From assembly GCF_011170085.1 (NCBI RefSeq), contig NZ_BLLI01000009.1, positions 1 through 48,504 on the forward strand: a stretch of 48,504 bases of DNA, in the 5' to 3' direction. Numbering within the stretch: position 1 is the stretch's first letter; every line of letters starts with the position of its first letter. Origin of the DNA: Pseudolactococcus hodotermopsidis. GTDB taxonomy: Bacteria; Bacillota; Bacilli; Lactobacillales; Streptococcaceae. The position numbers and the translations under genes are program-made. The notes under the pieces were generated by a model. That model was not told where the DNA came from, did not search any database, and saw only the letters and a program-made list of their open reading frames with translations. Shown piece by piece: positions 15,627 to 24,280 of this stretch.

Positions 15627-17505
15627 TACCGCTACCTCCAGCAGCACGGACTAATTCAGCGAAAATACTAAACCAACCACTTGGATTTTTATAACCATGC
15701 TCAAAATATTGATCCGAAAATTCCAAATCAAAAATCGTCAAATCTTGCTCAATTGCAACTGACATGACATCAACAAAAGCTGCAACATCAAGGGTGGAAA
15801 TGACTTGAAGACCTAGGACTTTCCCAGTTTCTTTTGCGTAGTTCAACCACATACTTGTGAAATTTTTGCCATCAAGTGTCGGATTAGTGTAGCTGACTTG
15901 CTGACTTTTCAAGCCATTTTGCTCAGCTTGTGCATTTGTCAAACCAGTCACAGCAACAGTCAAATCGGTAAAATTCAGCTTATAAGTGCCTTGATGTGTG
16001 TTTAAATGCGCATTTTCGCCCAAAATCGCCATAGCCGCAAGCTCACCCTCACGAATCGCGTCAGCCGCATGCGCCGAATACACAGAATCTTGCGCATTTT
16101 CAGGCACATACTCAGCACAATCTCCCACCGCATAAACATTGTTTAGGCTTGTCATCATCTGAGCATTTGTCAAAATGGCACCGTGCTTGCCCAAAGTCAG
16201 CTGGTCATTGACGAAAAAAGTAGACGGTCGCAAACCAGTTGCGATGATAATACCGCAAGCCTTGAGGACAGTCTCGTCATCAAGTGTTGCCTTAATGTTT
16301 TTTTCGCGCAAAATACCAGAAGTTACGCTTTCATAGCTAGTGACCAAGCGATTAAACTGAATTTGAATCCCACGTTTTTGGAAAATATCAGCTAATTTTT
16401 CAGCCGCAGCCGTATCTAAACAGCTAGGAATCAGCTGTTTTTGATCATGCACAATCGTTACTTCCAGACCACGATTGTGCATCAGATTCGCCAATTCACA
16501 CCCAACAACACCACCGCCAACAATTATCAGCGAATCATGCGTGTTAGAAAAATGGTCCAGCTTTTCAATATCTTCAAAAGTCTGAAAACTGAAAACACCC
16601 GAAACACTCTTTTCATCACTATCAATCGGTGGTAAAACTGGATAAGCACCTGTTGCAATGACTAATTTATCATAAGCAAAATTAGCAGTCTCATCATCAG
16701 CTAAATTTCGATAACTCAAAGTCTGTGTCTCAAAATCAACACTTTCAACCAAGGCTTGCATCTTGACTTCAATCTTTTTAGCAAGTAATTCATCAACTGT
16801 CGCATAATTAACATTATTAGCAATTTTAGCGCCTAAAAGCTGAAAAGAAATAGCTTGAGAGCGAAAAGTAATCTCAGGTTTTAGCTCAAATAAAGTTAGC
16901 AACATCTCGGGATTGTGTGCTTTTAAGCGAAAGGCACAGGAAATTCCCGCATGACTAGCGCCAATAATCGCCACTTTTTGCGCGCGATTCCCTTGAACCG
17001 CAATTCTAATCGGTTCAAGCGTATCAAAATCGACATAGTCTCTTTTTTGACCATAAGTGTCCAAGAAAAGTTGGCGCTCTGGTGTTTTTTTAATCGCCTT
17101 ATATGCCGCAAGCATAATCGTTACTTCTGTCTTATGGCGCAAAGTCAGCTTAGCAGGATCAAATGCACCACGCAAATGGAAAAATTTGACCTGCGGAAAA
17201 TTATCTTGTGTCGCTGTCCGCACATAACCGTCATAATTTGTCGTTGCTGGATCCGTCTGACCAACAGTTACAATGATAATTTTTTTCGCAATAAAATGAG
17301 GCGTTGCAAGCACAGTCGCTACACCTAAAATTCCTTCAGTATAAAGACCACCAAAATGGACAATTGTGTCAAAAGGTTGCAAATTGACCGTTTCATTATC
17401 TTTTATCTCAAAACTATCACAAGCAAGAATTTCCGCCATTTTTTTGGCATAACGCTCACTTGCACCATAATAACTAGCATAGGTAACGATTGTTTTTGTC
17501 GCCAT
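15616..17505 (-). CDS. flavodoxin-NAD(P)H oxidoreductase fusion lacking the usual redox cysteine
   Basis: A 629-residue two-part flavoprotein. Residues 1 to about 150 form a flavodoxin-like domain (TYASYYGASERYAKKMAEIL, phosphate-loop region). From about 177 a pyridine-nucleotide oxidoreductase of the NADH oxidase / CoA-disulfide reductase type begins: FAD motif IIGASHAGISCA, ATGAYPVLPP, NAD motif VGGGVVGCELAN, and second FAD motif AVGDCAEY. In that family a redox-active Cys sits in a LSCG-type loop about 30-45 residues after the first FAD motif; here the loop reads TFRSQAIS and the position appears to be Gln217. It could therefore be a two-electron relay between NAD(P)H and the FMN domain. 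GAGGAAAT precedes the ATG; a terminator for the upstream gene lies just before. Confidence 0.78.
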   Translation of the reverse strand: MATKTIVTYASYYGASERYAKKMAEILACDSFEIKDNETVNLQPFDTIVHFGGLYTEGILGVATVLATPHFIAKKIIIVTVGQTDPATTNYDGYVRTATQDNFPQVKFFHLRGAFDPAKLTLRHKTEVTIMLAAYKAIKKTPERQLFLDTYGQKRDYVDFDTLEPIRIAVQGNRAQKVAIIGASHAGISCAFRLKAHNPEMLLTLFELKPEITFRSQAISFQLLGAKIANNVNYATVDELLAKKIEVKMQALVESVDFETQTLSYRNLADDETANFAYDKLVIATGAYPVLPPIDSDEKSVSGVFSFQTFEDIEKLDHFSNTHDSLIIVGGGVVGCELANLMHNRGLEVTIVHDQKQLIPSCLDTAAAEKLADIFQKRGIQIQFNRLVTSYESVTSGILREKNIKATLDDETVLKACGIIIATGLRPSTFFVNDQLTLGKHGAILTNAQMMTSLNNVYAVGDCAEYVPENAQDSVYSAHAADAIREGELAAMAILGENAHLNTHQGTYKLNFTDLTVAVTGLTNAQAEQNGLKSQQVSYTNPTLDGKNFTSMWLNYAKETGKVLGLQVISTLDVAAFVDVMSVAIEQDLTIFDLEFSDQYFEHGYKNPSGWFSIFAELVRAAGGSGNGR

Positions 17506-17523
17506 TTTTATTTCCTCATTATC

Positions 17524-17553
17524 AAAAAAACGTCTTAGAAAGTCAAAGACGTT
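17524..17553 (-). terminator. intrinsic terminator before the oxidoreductase gene
   Basis: Minus strand AACGTCTT ... AAGACGTT with a 9-nt loop, followed by a run of T. It ends the transcript of the 149-residue gene located upstream. Confidence 0.75.
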
Positions 17554-17555
17554 AT

Positions 17556-17605
17556 ATTCGTTTAATCATAAAAAGATAACGTAAACTTTTTATGGTTAAA
17601 CGAAT
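17556..17605. repeat. 20-bp-arm inverted repeat
   Basis: Arms of 20 bp (beginning ATTCGTTTAA and ending TTAAACGAAT), one non-Watson-Crick position, 10-nt centre. It lies between the 149-residue gene and its terminator. It may be an extra 3' hairpin, or an operator upstream of the oxidoreductase operon. Confidence 0.6.
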
Positions 17606-17616
17606 GCGTATGTGAT

Positions 17617-18066
17617 TTATTTCACAATTGGCACAACAGGTGCCATCCAACCATCAGTCGTTGTACCATCGGGATTGACCACAGCAAGAATCTGACTATC
17701 GTCAATTTTTTCTTTATTCATCGTTGCCTCACGAGCTGCCACACGACTGGTCGCCTCAACAAAAGTCAATTTAGTATCAGGATTTGTTTGCCAATTTTCT
17801 TTCATCGTTGGTGCCTCTTTGGTTGACGGCGCATAATAAACCTCAAAAGTATAACTTTGTAAGCCATTTTCACCACGACCATTTTGTTCCTCGTCCCACA
17901 ATTTTTTAAGGATTTTAGCATTTGCTGTGTCCGATTTGACAACTTTTTTAACTTGATTGAGCACGCTCAAATTTACCAACAGCAAGACAATCAGCAAAAT
18001 AAAAGCTGCTGAAATCAGTCCCTTGTTACGATATGCTTGTTTTTGTTCAGTATTATCTTTAGCCAT
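17617..18066 (-). CDS. single-pass membrane protein of unknown function
   Basis: A 149-residue protein with a short basic cytoplasmic start, one strong membrane helix (AAFILLIVLLLVNLSVL, residues 20-36), and a soluble extracytoplasmic domain of about 110 residues. The helix has no lipobox and would act as an uncleaved anchor. Family not recognised. It is monocistronic (terminator downstream) and divergent from the response-regulator gene at 18139. GGAGAC precedes the start. Confidence 0.7.
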   Translation of the reverse strand: MAKDNTEQKQAYRNKGLISAAFILLIVLLLVNLSVLNQVKKVVKSDTANAKILKKLWDEEQNGRGENGLQSYTFEVYYAPSTKEAPTMKENWQTNPDTKLTFVEATSRVAAREATMNKEKIDDSQILAVVNPDGTTTDGWMAPVVPIVK

Positions 18067-18123
18067 TTTTCATGTCTCCAAATTCGTTTTTATTCTTATA
18101 TCTACCTCTATTTTACCATATTT

Positions 18124-18132
18124 TGTTATAAT
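18124..18132 (+). promoter_or_regulatory. extended -10 promoter of the response-regulator gene
   Basis: TGTTATAAT ends at 18132; the predicted start site, 7 bases later, is 18139, the A of the ATG. No Shine-Dalgarno is present, predicting a leaderless mRNA. Confidence 0.6.
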
Positions 18133-18138
18133 TGAGTT

Positions 18139-18819
18139 ATGAAAACAATTTTAATTGCTGATGACGATGTTGCGATTTTGGCGCTGCTCGCCTATACTTT
18201 TGAATCTGCCGATTTTAGCGTGTCGCTTGTTGAAAATGGTAAACAGGCTTTAGAGTTAGCAACAAAGCAAGGCTTTGATTTGATTTTGCTAGATATGATG
18301 ATGCCTGAGCTGTCAGGGCTTGCTGTCACTAAAAAATTACGTGAAACTGGCAATTTCACGCCCATTATCATCCTAACGGCGCGTGATGATGATGAACTGA
18401 AAATCACAGGAATTAACTCTGGCGTTGATGATTATTTGGATAAGACGACGCCTCAGCGGGAGATTGTGGCGCGTGCCAATGCGCTAATTCGCCGAAATCA
18501 GACTTATCAGAAATCTGAGTGCGCCGATTTTGGTAGCCTTAAAATTGATCTAAATCAAAAAATGGTCAGTTTAGCTGACGAGCAACTTTCGCTCTCAAAA
18601 CGTGAGTTCAATCTGCTGATTTTTCTGGTCAAAAATCGGGACAAAATCGTCAGTCGTGAGGCAATTTTGACTGAGTTTTGGGGTCAAACACAGGACTATG
18701 AAACACGTGTGGTTGACGTTACAGTGAGTAATCTGCGTAAGAAACTTCACAATCAATTTATTACAACAAAACGAGGATTCGGGTATCAGTTCAATGAAAA
18801 TTATACCAAAACAAATTAA
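18139..18819 (+). CDS. OmpR-family response regulator
   Basis: A 226-residue regulator: receiver domain with acidic triad DDD at 8-10, phospho-acceptor D52 (LILLDMMMP), conserved T79/K-type switch region (ILTARDD), then a winged-helix domain ending in TKRGFGYQF. Its last 26 bases overlap the start of the following sensor kinase gene, so the two form one system. The signal is not evident from the sequence. The transcript is probably leaderless (see the promoter entry). Confidence 0.9.
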   Translation: MKTILIADDDVAILALLAYTFESADFSVSLVENGKQALELATKQGFDLILLDMMMPELSGLAVTKKLRETGNFTPIIILTARDDDELKITGINSGVDDYLDKTTPQREIVARANALIRRNQTYQKSECADFGSLKIDLNQKMVSLADEQLSLSKREFNLLIFLVKNRDKIVSREAILTEFWGQTQDYETRVVDVTVSNLRKKLHNQFITTKRGFGYQFNENYTKTN

Positions 18820-20392
18820 AAAGAAAAAGAAGCGCACTAAACTCGCTAAAGCACTACTTTTTACAGGCTTTTATTTTTTGGCAACAACTATTGTTGTGGT
18901 TCTGCTCAATACACATCAAATGACTGTCGATACTGACAATCTAGTGGCGCATGCCTATACTATTTCCGACGTTTTAGAGAAAACACCTAACACTCATTTT
19001 GATGAAACAATCAAAATTTTACCCCTAACCCATCAGAATAAAGCCATTAAAAATATTGAAAATGGCGCTACTTTTTCGCGAACTTTAAGTCAAAATACGC
19101 TAAAAGTTACCATTCCAAATTATAAAAAGGCAATTTTACAAAATTATATTCAAGTCACTGCCAAACGCTCATCTACTCTCTTTGAAACAATTCTGATTAT
19201 CATTTTTACGATCGGTATTTATCTGATTTGGGCTGTCCAATTCATCATACGCACCCAAAATCAAAGACACTTTGAAACTGATACCATTGCCAAAATTAAA
19301 AATATCCGTCGTAGTCCCTTAACTCAAAGCTATCTTATCTCAGAAAATGATAATAAAATAACAACAGAGTTGAATCTTCTAGGTGACTTTATCCAAAATC
19401 AAGCACAAAGTCAGACACCTACTAAACAAAATCTTTATGAATTTATCGACTATTTTGAATTTCCGATTTTTATTTATGACCTAAAAGGCACGATTCGTAG
19501 TACTAATGCTAGCTTTAAAAACGAGTTTTCGGATACAAAAACTCTTGATATTTTTAGTCCTTACAGCGATGTTCTCCAATTTCTCGTCAATAAAATGTTG
19601 CAACCAACGCGTCAAGAACGTACTTTTCACTTCGAGAAACTCAATGCTTACTACGTTGTTGACGTGTTACCGCTCTCAACTCTCAATAGTTTGCTTATGG
19701 TTACGATGATTGACGTGACCGCCTATAAGGCAACCCTACGTGCCCACAATGACTTTATCGCCAATATCTCCCATGATTTCAAAACACCGCTTACTGCTAT
19801 TAGTGGCTTTGCTGATATTTTAGCGCATGACAATGGTCAACTAACACCCAAAAAAAGACAAGGCTTTGCCCAACATATTGCCAAAGAAAGTAAACGCTTG
19901 ACCAATCTAGTCGCAGATACGCTAGAAATAACCCGCCAAACAACAAATATCAAGAAAACAAAAGTCAATCTAACACAAATGACGCAGGATATACTTAAAA
20001 ATTATGAATTAGCCATCTCTAAAAAATCCCTTCAAATCAGCACACACTTAGAAAACGTGACTATCAAGTCTAATGAAAAACATCTCTATGCTATTTTAAA
20101 AAATTTAATAGAAAATGCAATAAATTACACACCAAACACTGGTCATATTATCATTTCGATTGCCAAAACAACAGATAAAATAACATTTACCGTCTCAGAT
20201 AATGGTCCTGGGCTTTCAGAAATCGAAAAAACACGTATTTTTGAACGTTTTTACCGCTCTGACACCTCCCGAAATTCCGATGGAACTGGTCTTGGACTTA
20301 CCATTGTCAAGAAAAATCTTGCTGAACTTGGTGGGACGATTGAGGTTCAAAGTGTGATGGGGAAAGGAACTACTTTTACTGTGAGATTTTGA
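18794..20392 (+). CDS. PhoR-like sensor histidine kinase
   Basis: A 532-residue kinase. The N-terminus is very basic (KKKKKR), with membrane helices at about 19-38 and 130-152 flanking a 90-residue extracytoplasmic sensor. A PAS-like domain follows at about 212-305 (FEFPIFIYDLKGTIRSTNASF). HisKA has H327 in NISHDFKTPLTAI; the HATPase has the N-box LIENAINYT, DNGPGLS, and GTGLGLTIV. This is the general layout of PhoR/WalK-like kinases. It overlaps the regulator gene by 26 bases. A perfect palindromic terminator lies downstream, shared with convergent ilvE. Confidence 0.88.
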   Translation: MKIIPKQIKKKKKRTKLAKALLFTGFYFLATTIVVVLLNTHQMTVDTDNLVAHAYTISDVLEKTPNTHFDETIKILPLTHQNKAIKNIENGATFSRTLSQNTLKVTIPNYKKAILQNYIQVTAKRSSTLFETILIIIFTIGIYLIWAVQFIIRTQNQRHFETDTIAKIKNIRRSPLTQSYLISENDNKITTELNLLGDFIQNQAQSQTPTKQNLYEFIDYFEFPIFIYDLKGTIRSTNASFKNEFSDTKTLDIFSPYSDVLQFLVNKMLQPTRQERTFHFEKLNAYYVVDVLPLSTLNSLLMVTMIDVTAYKATLRAHNDFIANISHDFKTPLTAISGFADILAHDNGQLTPKKRQGFAQHIAKESKRLTNLVADTLEITRQTTNIKKTKVNLTQMTQDILKNYELAISKKSLQISTHLENVTIKSNEKHLYAILKNLIENAINYTPNTGHIIISIAKTTDKITFTVSDNGPGLSEIEKTRIFERFYRSDTSRNSDGTGLGLTIVKKNLAELGGTIEVQSVMGKGTTFTVRF

Positions 20393-20510
20393 AATTGTGT
20401 TGTGTTATAATAAATGTATTTATTATGTAGCACTTTTCTTTCCAATTAACATAATAAATGCAAAATATCATGTTATAATGAAGAAAAATAAACTTTATTT
20501 CCATAATTCA

Positions 20511-20548
20511 AAAACAGTTTACATAATTTTAATTATGTAAACTGTTTT
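20511..20548. terminator. bidirectional terminator between the kinase gene and ilvE (TTTACATA family, copy d)
   Basis: Perfect 18-bp arms (AAAACAGTTTACATAATT and its complement) with a 2-nt centre. A-runs before and T-runs after the stem make it an intrinsic terminator in both directions, between convergent genes. Confidence 0.85.
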
Positions 20549-20550
20549 TA

Positions 20551-21579
20551 TTAAGCAATCTCAACCTTATAAATCCACCCCTCAGGTGCGACAATATCCC
20601 CTTTTTGAATGCCAACAAGTTCATCATAAAGTTGTCGCGTGATTGGACCAACTTCATTTTCACTATAAAAGATATGAAAATCATCGCCATTTTGAATCCC
20701 ACCGATTGGTGAAATAACTGCCGCTGTACCACAAGCACCAGCCTCAGCAAAACGGTCAAGGTCATCTATGAAAACCTCCCCTTCTGTCGCTTTGAGTCCC
20801 AAACGATTCTCAGCTAGATAAAGCAAGGAATATTTGGTAATTGACGGTAAAATAGACGGACTAAGCGGTGTGACAAATTCATTATCTTTGGTAATGCCAA
20901 AGAAATTGGCTGAACCCACTTCTTCAATTTTAGTATGTGTTGCGGGATCTAGGTAAATGACATCAGAATAGCCAGATTCGTGAGCATTAAAACCTGGCAA
21001 AAGACTTGCTGCATAGTTACCACCAACCTTGGCAGCACCTGTCCCATGTGGTGCTGCGCGATCGAAATCACGTGAAACGATGAAATTCGTCGGTGCTAAA
21101 CCGCCTTTAAAATAATTCCCAACAGGCATGGAAAAAATCGTGAAAATATACTCTTGCGCTGGCTGTACACCGATAATATCGCCAACACCAATCAAGAGCG
21201 GGCGCAAATACAAGCTACCACCGCTTTCGTAAGGTGGCACATACGCATGATTCGCCTTAACCACAGCTTTTACCGCATTGATAAACATATCTGTCGGGAC
21301 TTGTGGCATAAGCAGCCGATCAGCCGTCTTTTGCAAGCGTTCGGCATTCTTATCAGGACGAAAAAGTTGAATGTCACCAGACTTAGTTTTATAAGCTTTC
21401 AAACCCTCAAAAGCCTGTTGCCCATAATGCAAAGCTGGAGATGACTCTGAGATATGTAAAGTAGCATCCTCAGTCAGTGTTCCTGCCTCCCATTTCCCAT
21501 CCTTGAAATGCGCGATATAGCGATATGGCAACCTCATGTAGTTAAAGCCAAGATTATCCCAGTCGATGTTTACAGTCAT
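20551..21579 (-). CDS. ilvE: branched-chain amino acid aminotransferase
   Basis: A 342-residue class IV PLP aminotransferase interconverting Leu/Ile/Val and their keto acids. Family motifs include PYRYIAHF, LHYGQQAFEGLKAY, RPDKNAERL, the PLP lysine in AAKVGGNYAAS, and the C-terminal GACGTAAVISPIG. The length fits the BCAT-II group used in Gram-positive bacteria. GAGGAA precedes the ATG. The promoter (21642-21670) has a perfect CodY box 12 bp upstream of its -35, linking expression to branched-chain amino acid and GTP levels. Confidence 0.95.
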   Translation of the reverse strand: MTVNIDWDNLGFNYMRLPYRYIAHFKDGKWEAGTLTEDATLHISESSPALHYGQQAFEGLKAYKTKSGDIQLFRPDKNAERLQKTADRLLMPQVPTDMFINAVKAVVKANHAYVPPYESGGSLYLRPLLIGVGDIIGVQPAQEYIFTIFSMPVGNYFKGGLAPTNFIVSRDFDRAAPHGTGAAKVGGNYAASLLPGFNAHESGYSDVIYLDPATHTKIEEVGSANFFGITKDNEFVTPLSPSILPSITKYSLLYLAENRLGLKATEGEVFIDDLDRFAEAGACGTAAVISPIGGIQNGDDFHIFYSENEVGPITRQLYDELVGIQKGDIVAPEGWIYKVEIA

Positions 21580-21641
21580 TGAAAATTCCTCGTTATCTGA
21601 CAGGCAAAATCACCCATCTTTTCTAAAAATTTGATATACTT

Positions 21642-21670
21642 ATTTTAGCCCATTTTGGGTGTTTTTGCAA
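21642..21670 (-). promoter_or_regulatory. ilvE promoter
   Basis: Minus-strand TTGCAA (21665-21670) and TAAAAT (21642-21647) separated by 17 bp. The leader is about 55 bases. Confidence 0.65.
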
Positions 21671-21681
21671 GAAGAATTACA

Positions 21682-21696
21682 AATTTTCTGAAAATT
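21682..21696. promoter_or_regulatory. perfect CodY box
   Basis: AATTTTCTGAAAATT matches all 15 positions of the CodY consensus AATTTTCWGAAAATT. It lies in the divergent region between ilvE and the mscS-like gene, centred near -54 of the ilvE promoter and about 30 bases before the mscS-like start. Confidence 0.85.
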
Positions 21697-21720
21697 ATTT
21701 GATTTGGAGAAGAAATTACC

Positions 21721-22470
21721 TTGAAATTTTTACATCTTGAAACCTTTTTTGAGACAACTTTAGAAAAATTTGTCCAGCTTTTGCTTGCGACAGTGTTATT
21801 TTATATTTTCTATCGCTTGCTCAAGTTGATTATCAAACGGCTTTTTGACAAGTATAGCCAGACCAACATTGCTGATAGTGCGCGGGTGCTAACGCTTTCG
21901 CGCTTGATTCAGTCGACTTTTCAGTACTTGACCATTTTCCTCTATATTTACACCGTACTTGGTATTTTTGGTCTGCCTGTTGGCAGTCTCCTTGCGGGAG
22001 CAGGAATTATTGGTGTGGCGCTCGGTTTCGCTGGTCGCGATTTGATGAGTGATGTGATCAACGGCTTTTTCATCATTGTCGAGCATCAAGTCAATGTTGG
22101 CGATATTGTCAGCTTTAAAAACCTCGATATTTCGGGAACAGTCAAGACGATTGGCATCCGTTCCATGACTTTGACCGGTTCTAACGGCGCACTGATTTTC
22201 ATTCCCAACCGCCATATTACAGCACTCGCCAACCTCTCTCGAACCCAAACGAGCCTTTTTCTTGATGTACCGATTACTTATGTGGCAAATGTCTCTGAAC
22301 TCAAAAATCGGCTATTAAAAGTAAACGAAAGTTATCCGAACGCTGACTTTATAGGGGTAATTACCGACCAAGATAAAGTTTACTTGCGAACAAAACTAAC
22401 AGGGAATTATTCTGACATTTCTAGTCAAAAAGCAACTATTTTAAGTCAATATTATGAAAAAAATGGTTAA
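21721..22470 (+). CDS. small-conductance mechanosensitive channel (MscS family)
   Basis: A 249-residue membrane protein with an N-terminal helix (about 17-38), a second at about 62-80, and the pore-lining helix GSLLAGAGIIGVALGFAGRD (about 87-106). The Gly/Ala packing is characteristic. This is followed by the cytoplasmic beta domain (VGDIVSFKNLDISGTVKTIG, IFIPNRHI). It releases osmolytes on hypo-osmotic shock. The start is TTG with GGAG about 12 bases upstream. The stop codon sits in the left arm of a palindrome shared with rnhB. Confidence 0.88.
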   Translation: MKFLHLETFFETTLEKFVQLLLATVLFYIFYRLLKLIIKRLFDKYSQTNIADSARVLTLSRLIQSTFQYLTIFLYIYTVLGIFGLPVGSLLAGAGIIGVALGFAGRDLMSDVINGFFIIVEHQVNVGDIVSFKNLDISGTVKTIGIRSMTLTGSNGALIFIPNRHITALANLSRTQTSLFLDVPITYVANVSELKNRLLKVNESYPNADFIGVITDQDKVYLRTKLTGNYSDISSQKATILSQYYEKNG

Positions 22471-22504
22471 ATTTACATATTTAAAATTATGTAAATTTAA
22501 CCAT
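22463..22504. terminator. palindrome spanning the mscS-like and rnhB stop codons (TTTACATA family, copy e)
   Basis: Perfect 17-bp arms (ATGGTTAAATTTACATA and its complement) with an 8-nt centre. Both convergent genes end inside the arms: the TAA at 22468-22470 and the rnhB TAA at 22489-22487. It presumably terminates both transcripts. Confidence 0.7.
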
Positions 22505-23257
22505 TGATTTAATCGGCTCAAAGGACTTGCGATGAATAGGTGTATAGCCTAATTTTTCAAGTCCTTCTAAATGTTTTTTCGTCCCGTATCCTGCGTTATG
22601 TGCCAAATCATAGCCTGGATATTCTTTATCAAAATCAGCCATCATACGATCTCGCGTGACCTTGGCAACAATAGACGCCGCTGCAATTGACATTGACTTG
22701 GCATCGCCTTTAATCAGCGAAGTCTGCGGTATATCACTCTCAAGTTTCATGGCATCAATCAACAAATGCTCTGGTCGAATCGCCAATTTCTCAATCGCCT
22801 GTAACATGGCGATTTTTGTTGCCTCGTAAATATTAACTTGATCAATGACGTGATTGTCAACGATACCAATGCCAACTGCAAGTGCTTTTGACATAACTTG
22901 ATTGTAAATTGTTTCATGCTGTGCTTTAGGAATCTGTTTGCTGTCATTTAAGCCTGTTATTTTACAGTTTTCTGGTAAGATGACGGCTGCTGTAACGACC
23001 GGACCTGCTAATGGGCCACGACCAACTTCGTCAATTCCAGCAATTAACATAATTTTATTTATGTAAAGTTGTCGTTCGTAAGTTAATAAATGCTCTAGTC
23101 GAGCATTTTCTTTGAGTTCAGCTTGAATCTCTTTTTTGCGCTTGAGGATTAATTTTTGCACCCCTTGACGTGAATCTTGCGACCACTCTTCAAATATAGG
23201 GCTTGCCAAACTCTCAGCTGACTGCAAAATAGTCGCTATTTCTTTAATTGTCGCCAT
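22487..23257 (-). CDS. rnhB: ribonuclease HII
   Basis: A 256-residue RNase H2 that nicks RNA in RNA-DNA hybrids and single ribonucleotides. Catalytic acids are in [14 protein letters not shown] (Asp-Glu) and LLIDAMKL (Asp); [15 protein letters not shown] is also diagnostic. The roughly 70-residue helical N-terminal extension is normal for Firmicute RnhB. Three Met codons are clustered; I prefer the ATG at 23257, which is 9 bases after GAGG, over 23266. It overlaps the end of rbgA, as in many Firmicutes where the two genes are paired. Confidence 0.92.
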   Translation of the reverse strand: MATIKEIATILQSAESLASPIFEEWSQDSRQGVQKLILKRKKEIQAELKENARLEHLLTYERQLYINKIMLIAGIDEVGRGPLAGPVVTAAVILPENCKITGLNDSKQIPKAQHETIYNQVMSKALAVGIGIVDNHVIDQVNIYEATKIAMLQAIEKLAIRPEHLLIDAMKLESDIPQTSLIKGDAKSMSIAAASIVAKVTRDRMMADFDKEYPGYDLAHNAGYGTKKHLEGLEKLGYTPIHRKSFEPIKSMVKFT

Positions 23258-24113
23258 TTTCATCATCCTCTAAATCTGCCAGACGGTCTAAGGTGTACGT
23301 GCCTAGCTTGCCATCACGGACATCCTTGACAAAAAGATCGTAAAAGCGATCGTAATCATCTCTAAAGCCCATTTTTTTCGTCAAAAAGACAATCAAATCA
23401 ACCGCCGAAAGCGCCAGTTGTGCCTCAGAAAGTTTGTAACGTGCTTGCAATTCTGACGGATAATTTTTCTTGAAAAAAGTCAAACCAAAAATCGTAATTT
23501 CATCCTTGGGAATCAAATCATCTTTGATAGCCCCTGTTAGCGCCAATTTAAGCGCCACCGTCTGATCTTCAAATTTTGGCCAAAGAATGCCAGGGGTGTC
23601 GAGAATTTCCAATTCTTCATTGGTTTTAAGCCACTGCTGCCCTTTTGTGACACCAGGTTTATTGCCTGTAATCGCAATTTTTTTACCAGCTAAACGATTC
23701 ATCAAGGTTGATTTACCAACATTTGGAATGCCGATAATCATCGTCCGAATCGCTTTATTTTGAATACCACGCTCACTAGCACGTTGCAACTGCTCAGCTA
23801 AAACTGCCTTGGCAGCCTTGGTCAATTTTTTAACCGTTTGCTGCTCCTTAGCATTGATTTTAATCGCTAAAATGCCTTGTGATTGAAAATAATGCACCCA
23901 TTTTTGACTCTCTAACTCATCGCCCAAGTCTTTCTTATTGATGATGATAAGACGTGGTTTAGTGCCGATTATCTTATCTAGCATAGGATTGCGACTTGAT
24001 AAAGGCAATCTCGCATCAACTAATTCCATGATAATATCAACATGTTTGAGATTTTCTTGCACCTGCCTGCGTGCTTTGGACATGTGTCCAGGAAACCATT
24101 GGATTAGTACCAT
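23244..24113 (-). CDS. rbgA: ribosome biogenesis GTPase RbgA (YlqF)
   Basis: A 289-residue circularly permuted GTPase needed for late assembly of the 50S subunit. The motif order is G4 (INKKDL, about 58-63), then G1 (GIPNVGKST, 128-136), then G3 (DTPG, 172-175), which identifies the permutation. The N-terminus [10 protein letters not shown] is the family hallmark. The C-terminal helical domain is complete. Its end overlaps rnhB. The 168-base region before it (24114-24280) holds no recognisable gene or hairpin. Confidence 0.94.
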   Translation of the reverse strand: MVLIQWFPGHMSKARRQVQENLKHVDIIMELVDARLPLSSRNPMLDKIIGTKPRLIIINKKDLGDELESQKWVHYFQSQGILAIKINAKEQQTVKKLTKAAKAVLAEQLQRASERGIQNKAIRTMIIGIPNVGKSTLMNRLAGKKIAITGNKPGVTKGQQWLKTNEELEILDTPGILWPKFEDQTVALKLALTGAIKDDLIPKDEITIFGLTFFKKNYPSELQARYKLSEAQLALSAVDLIVFLTKKMGFRDDYDRFYDLFVKDVRDGKLGTYTLDRLADLEDDENGDN

Positions 24114-24280
24114 TTTTTTGTAACTCCTTTTGTATTAAGGCTTATTAAACTTTGGATATGTGCTATTTTTCATTTTTTGTGGATAAAATTTTGAAAAACA
24201 TAGGTAAACTCTAACTCACTGAAATAATCATTCAATAGAATAACATTACAAGTAAATTACTTATGGAGCTCTAAAAATAA

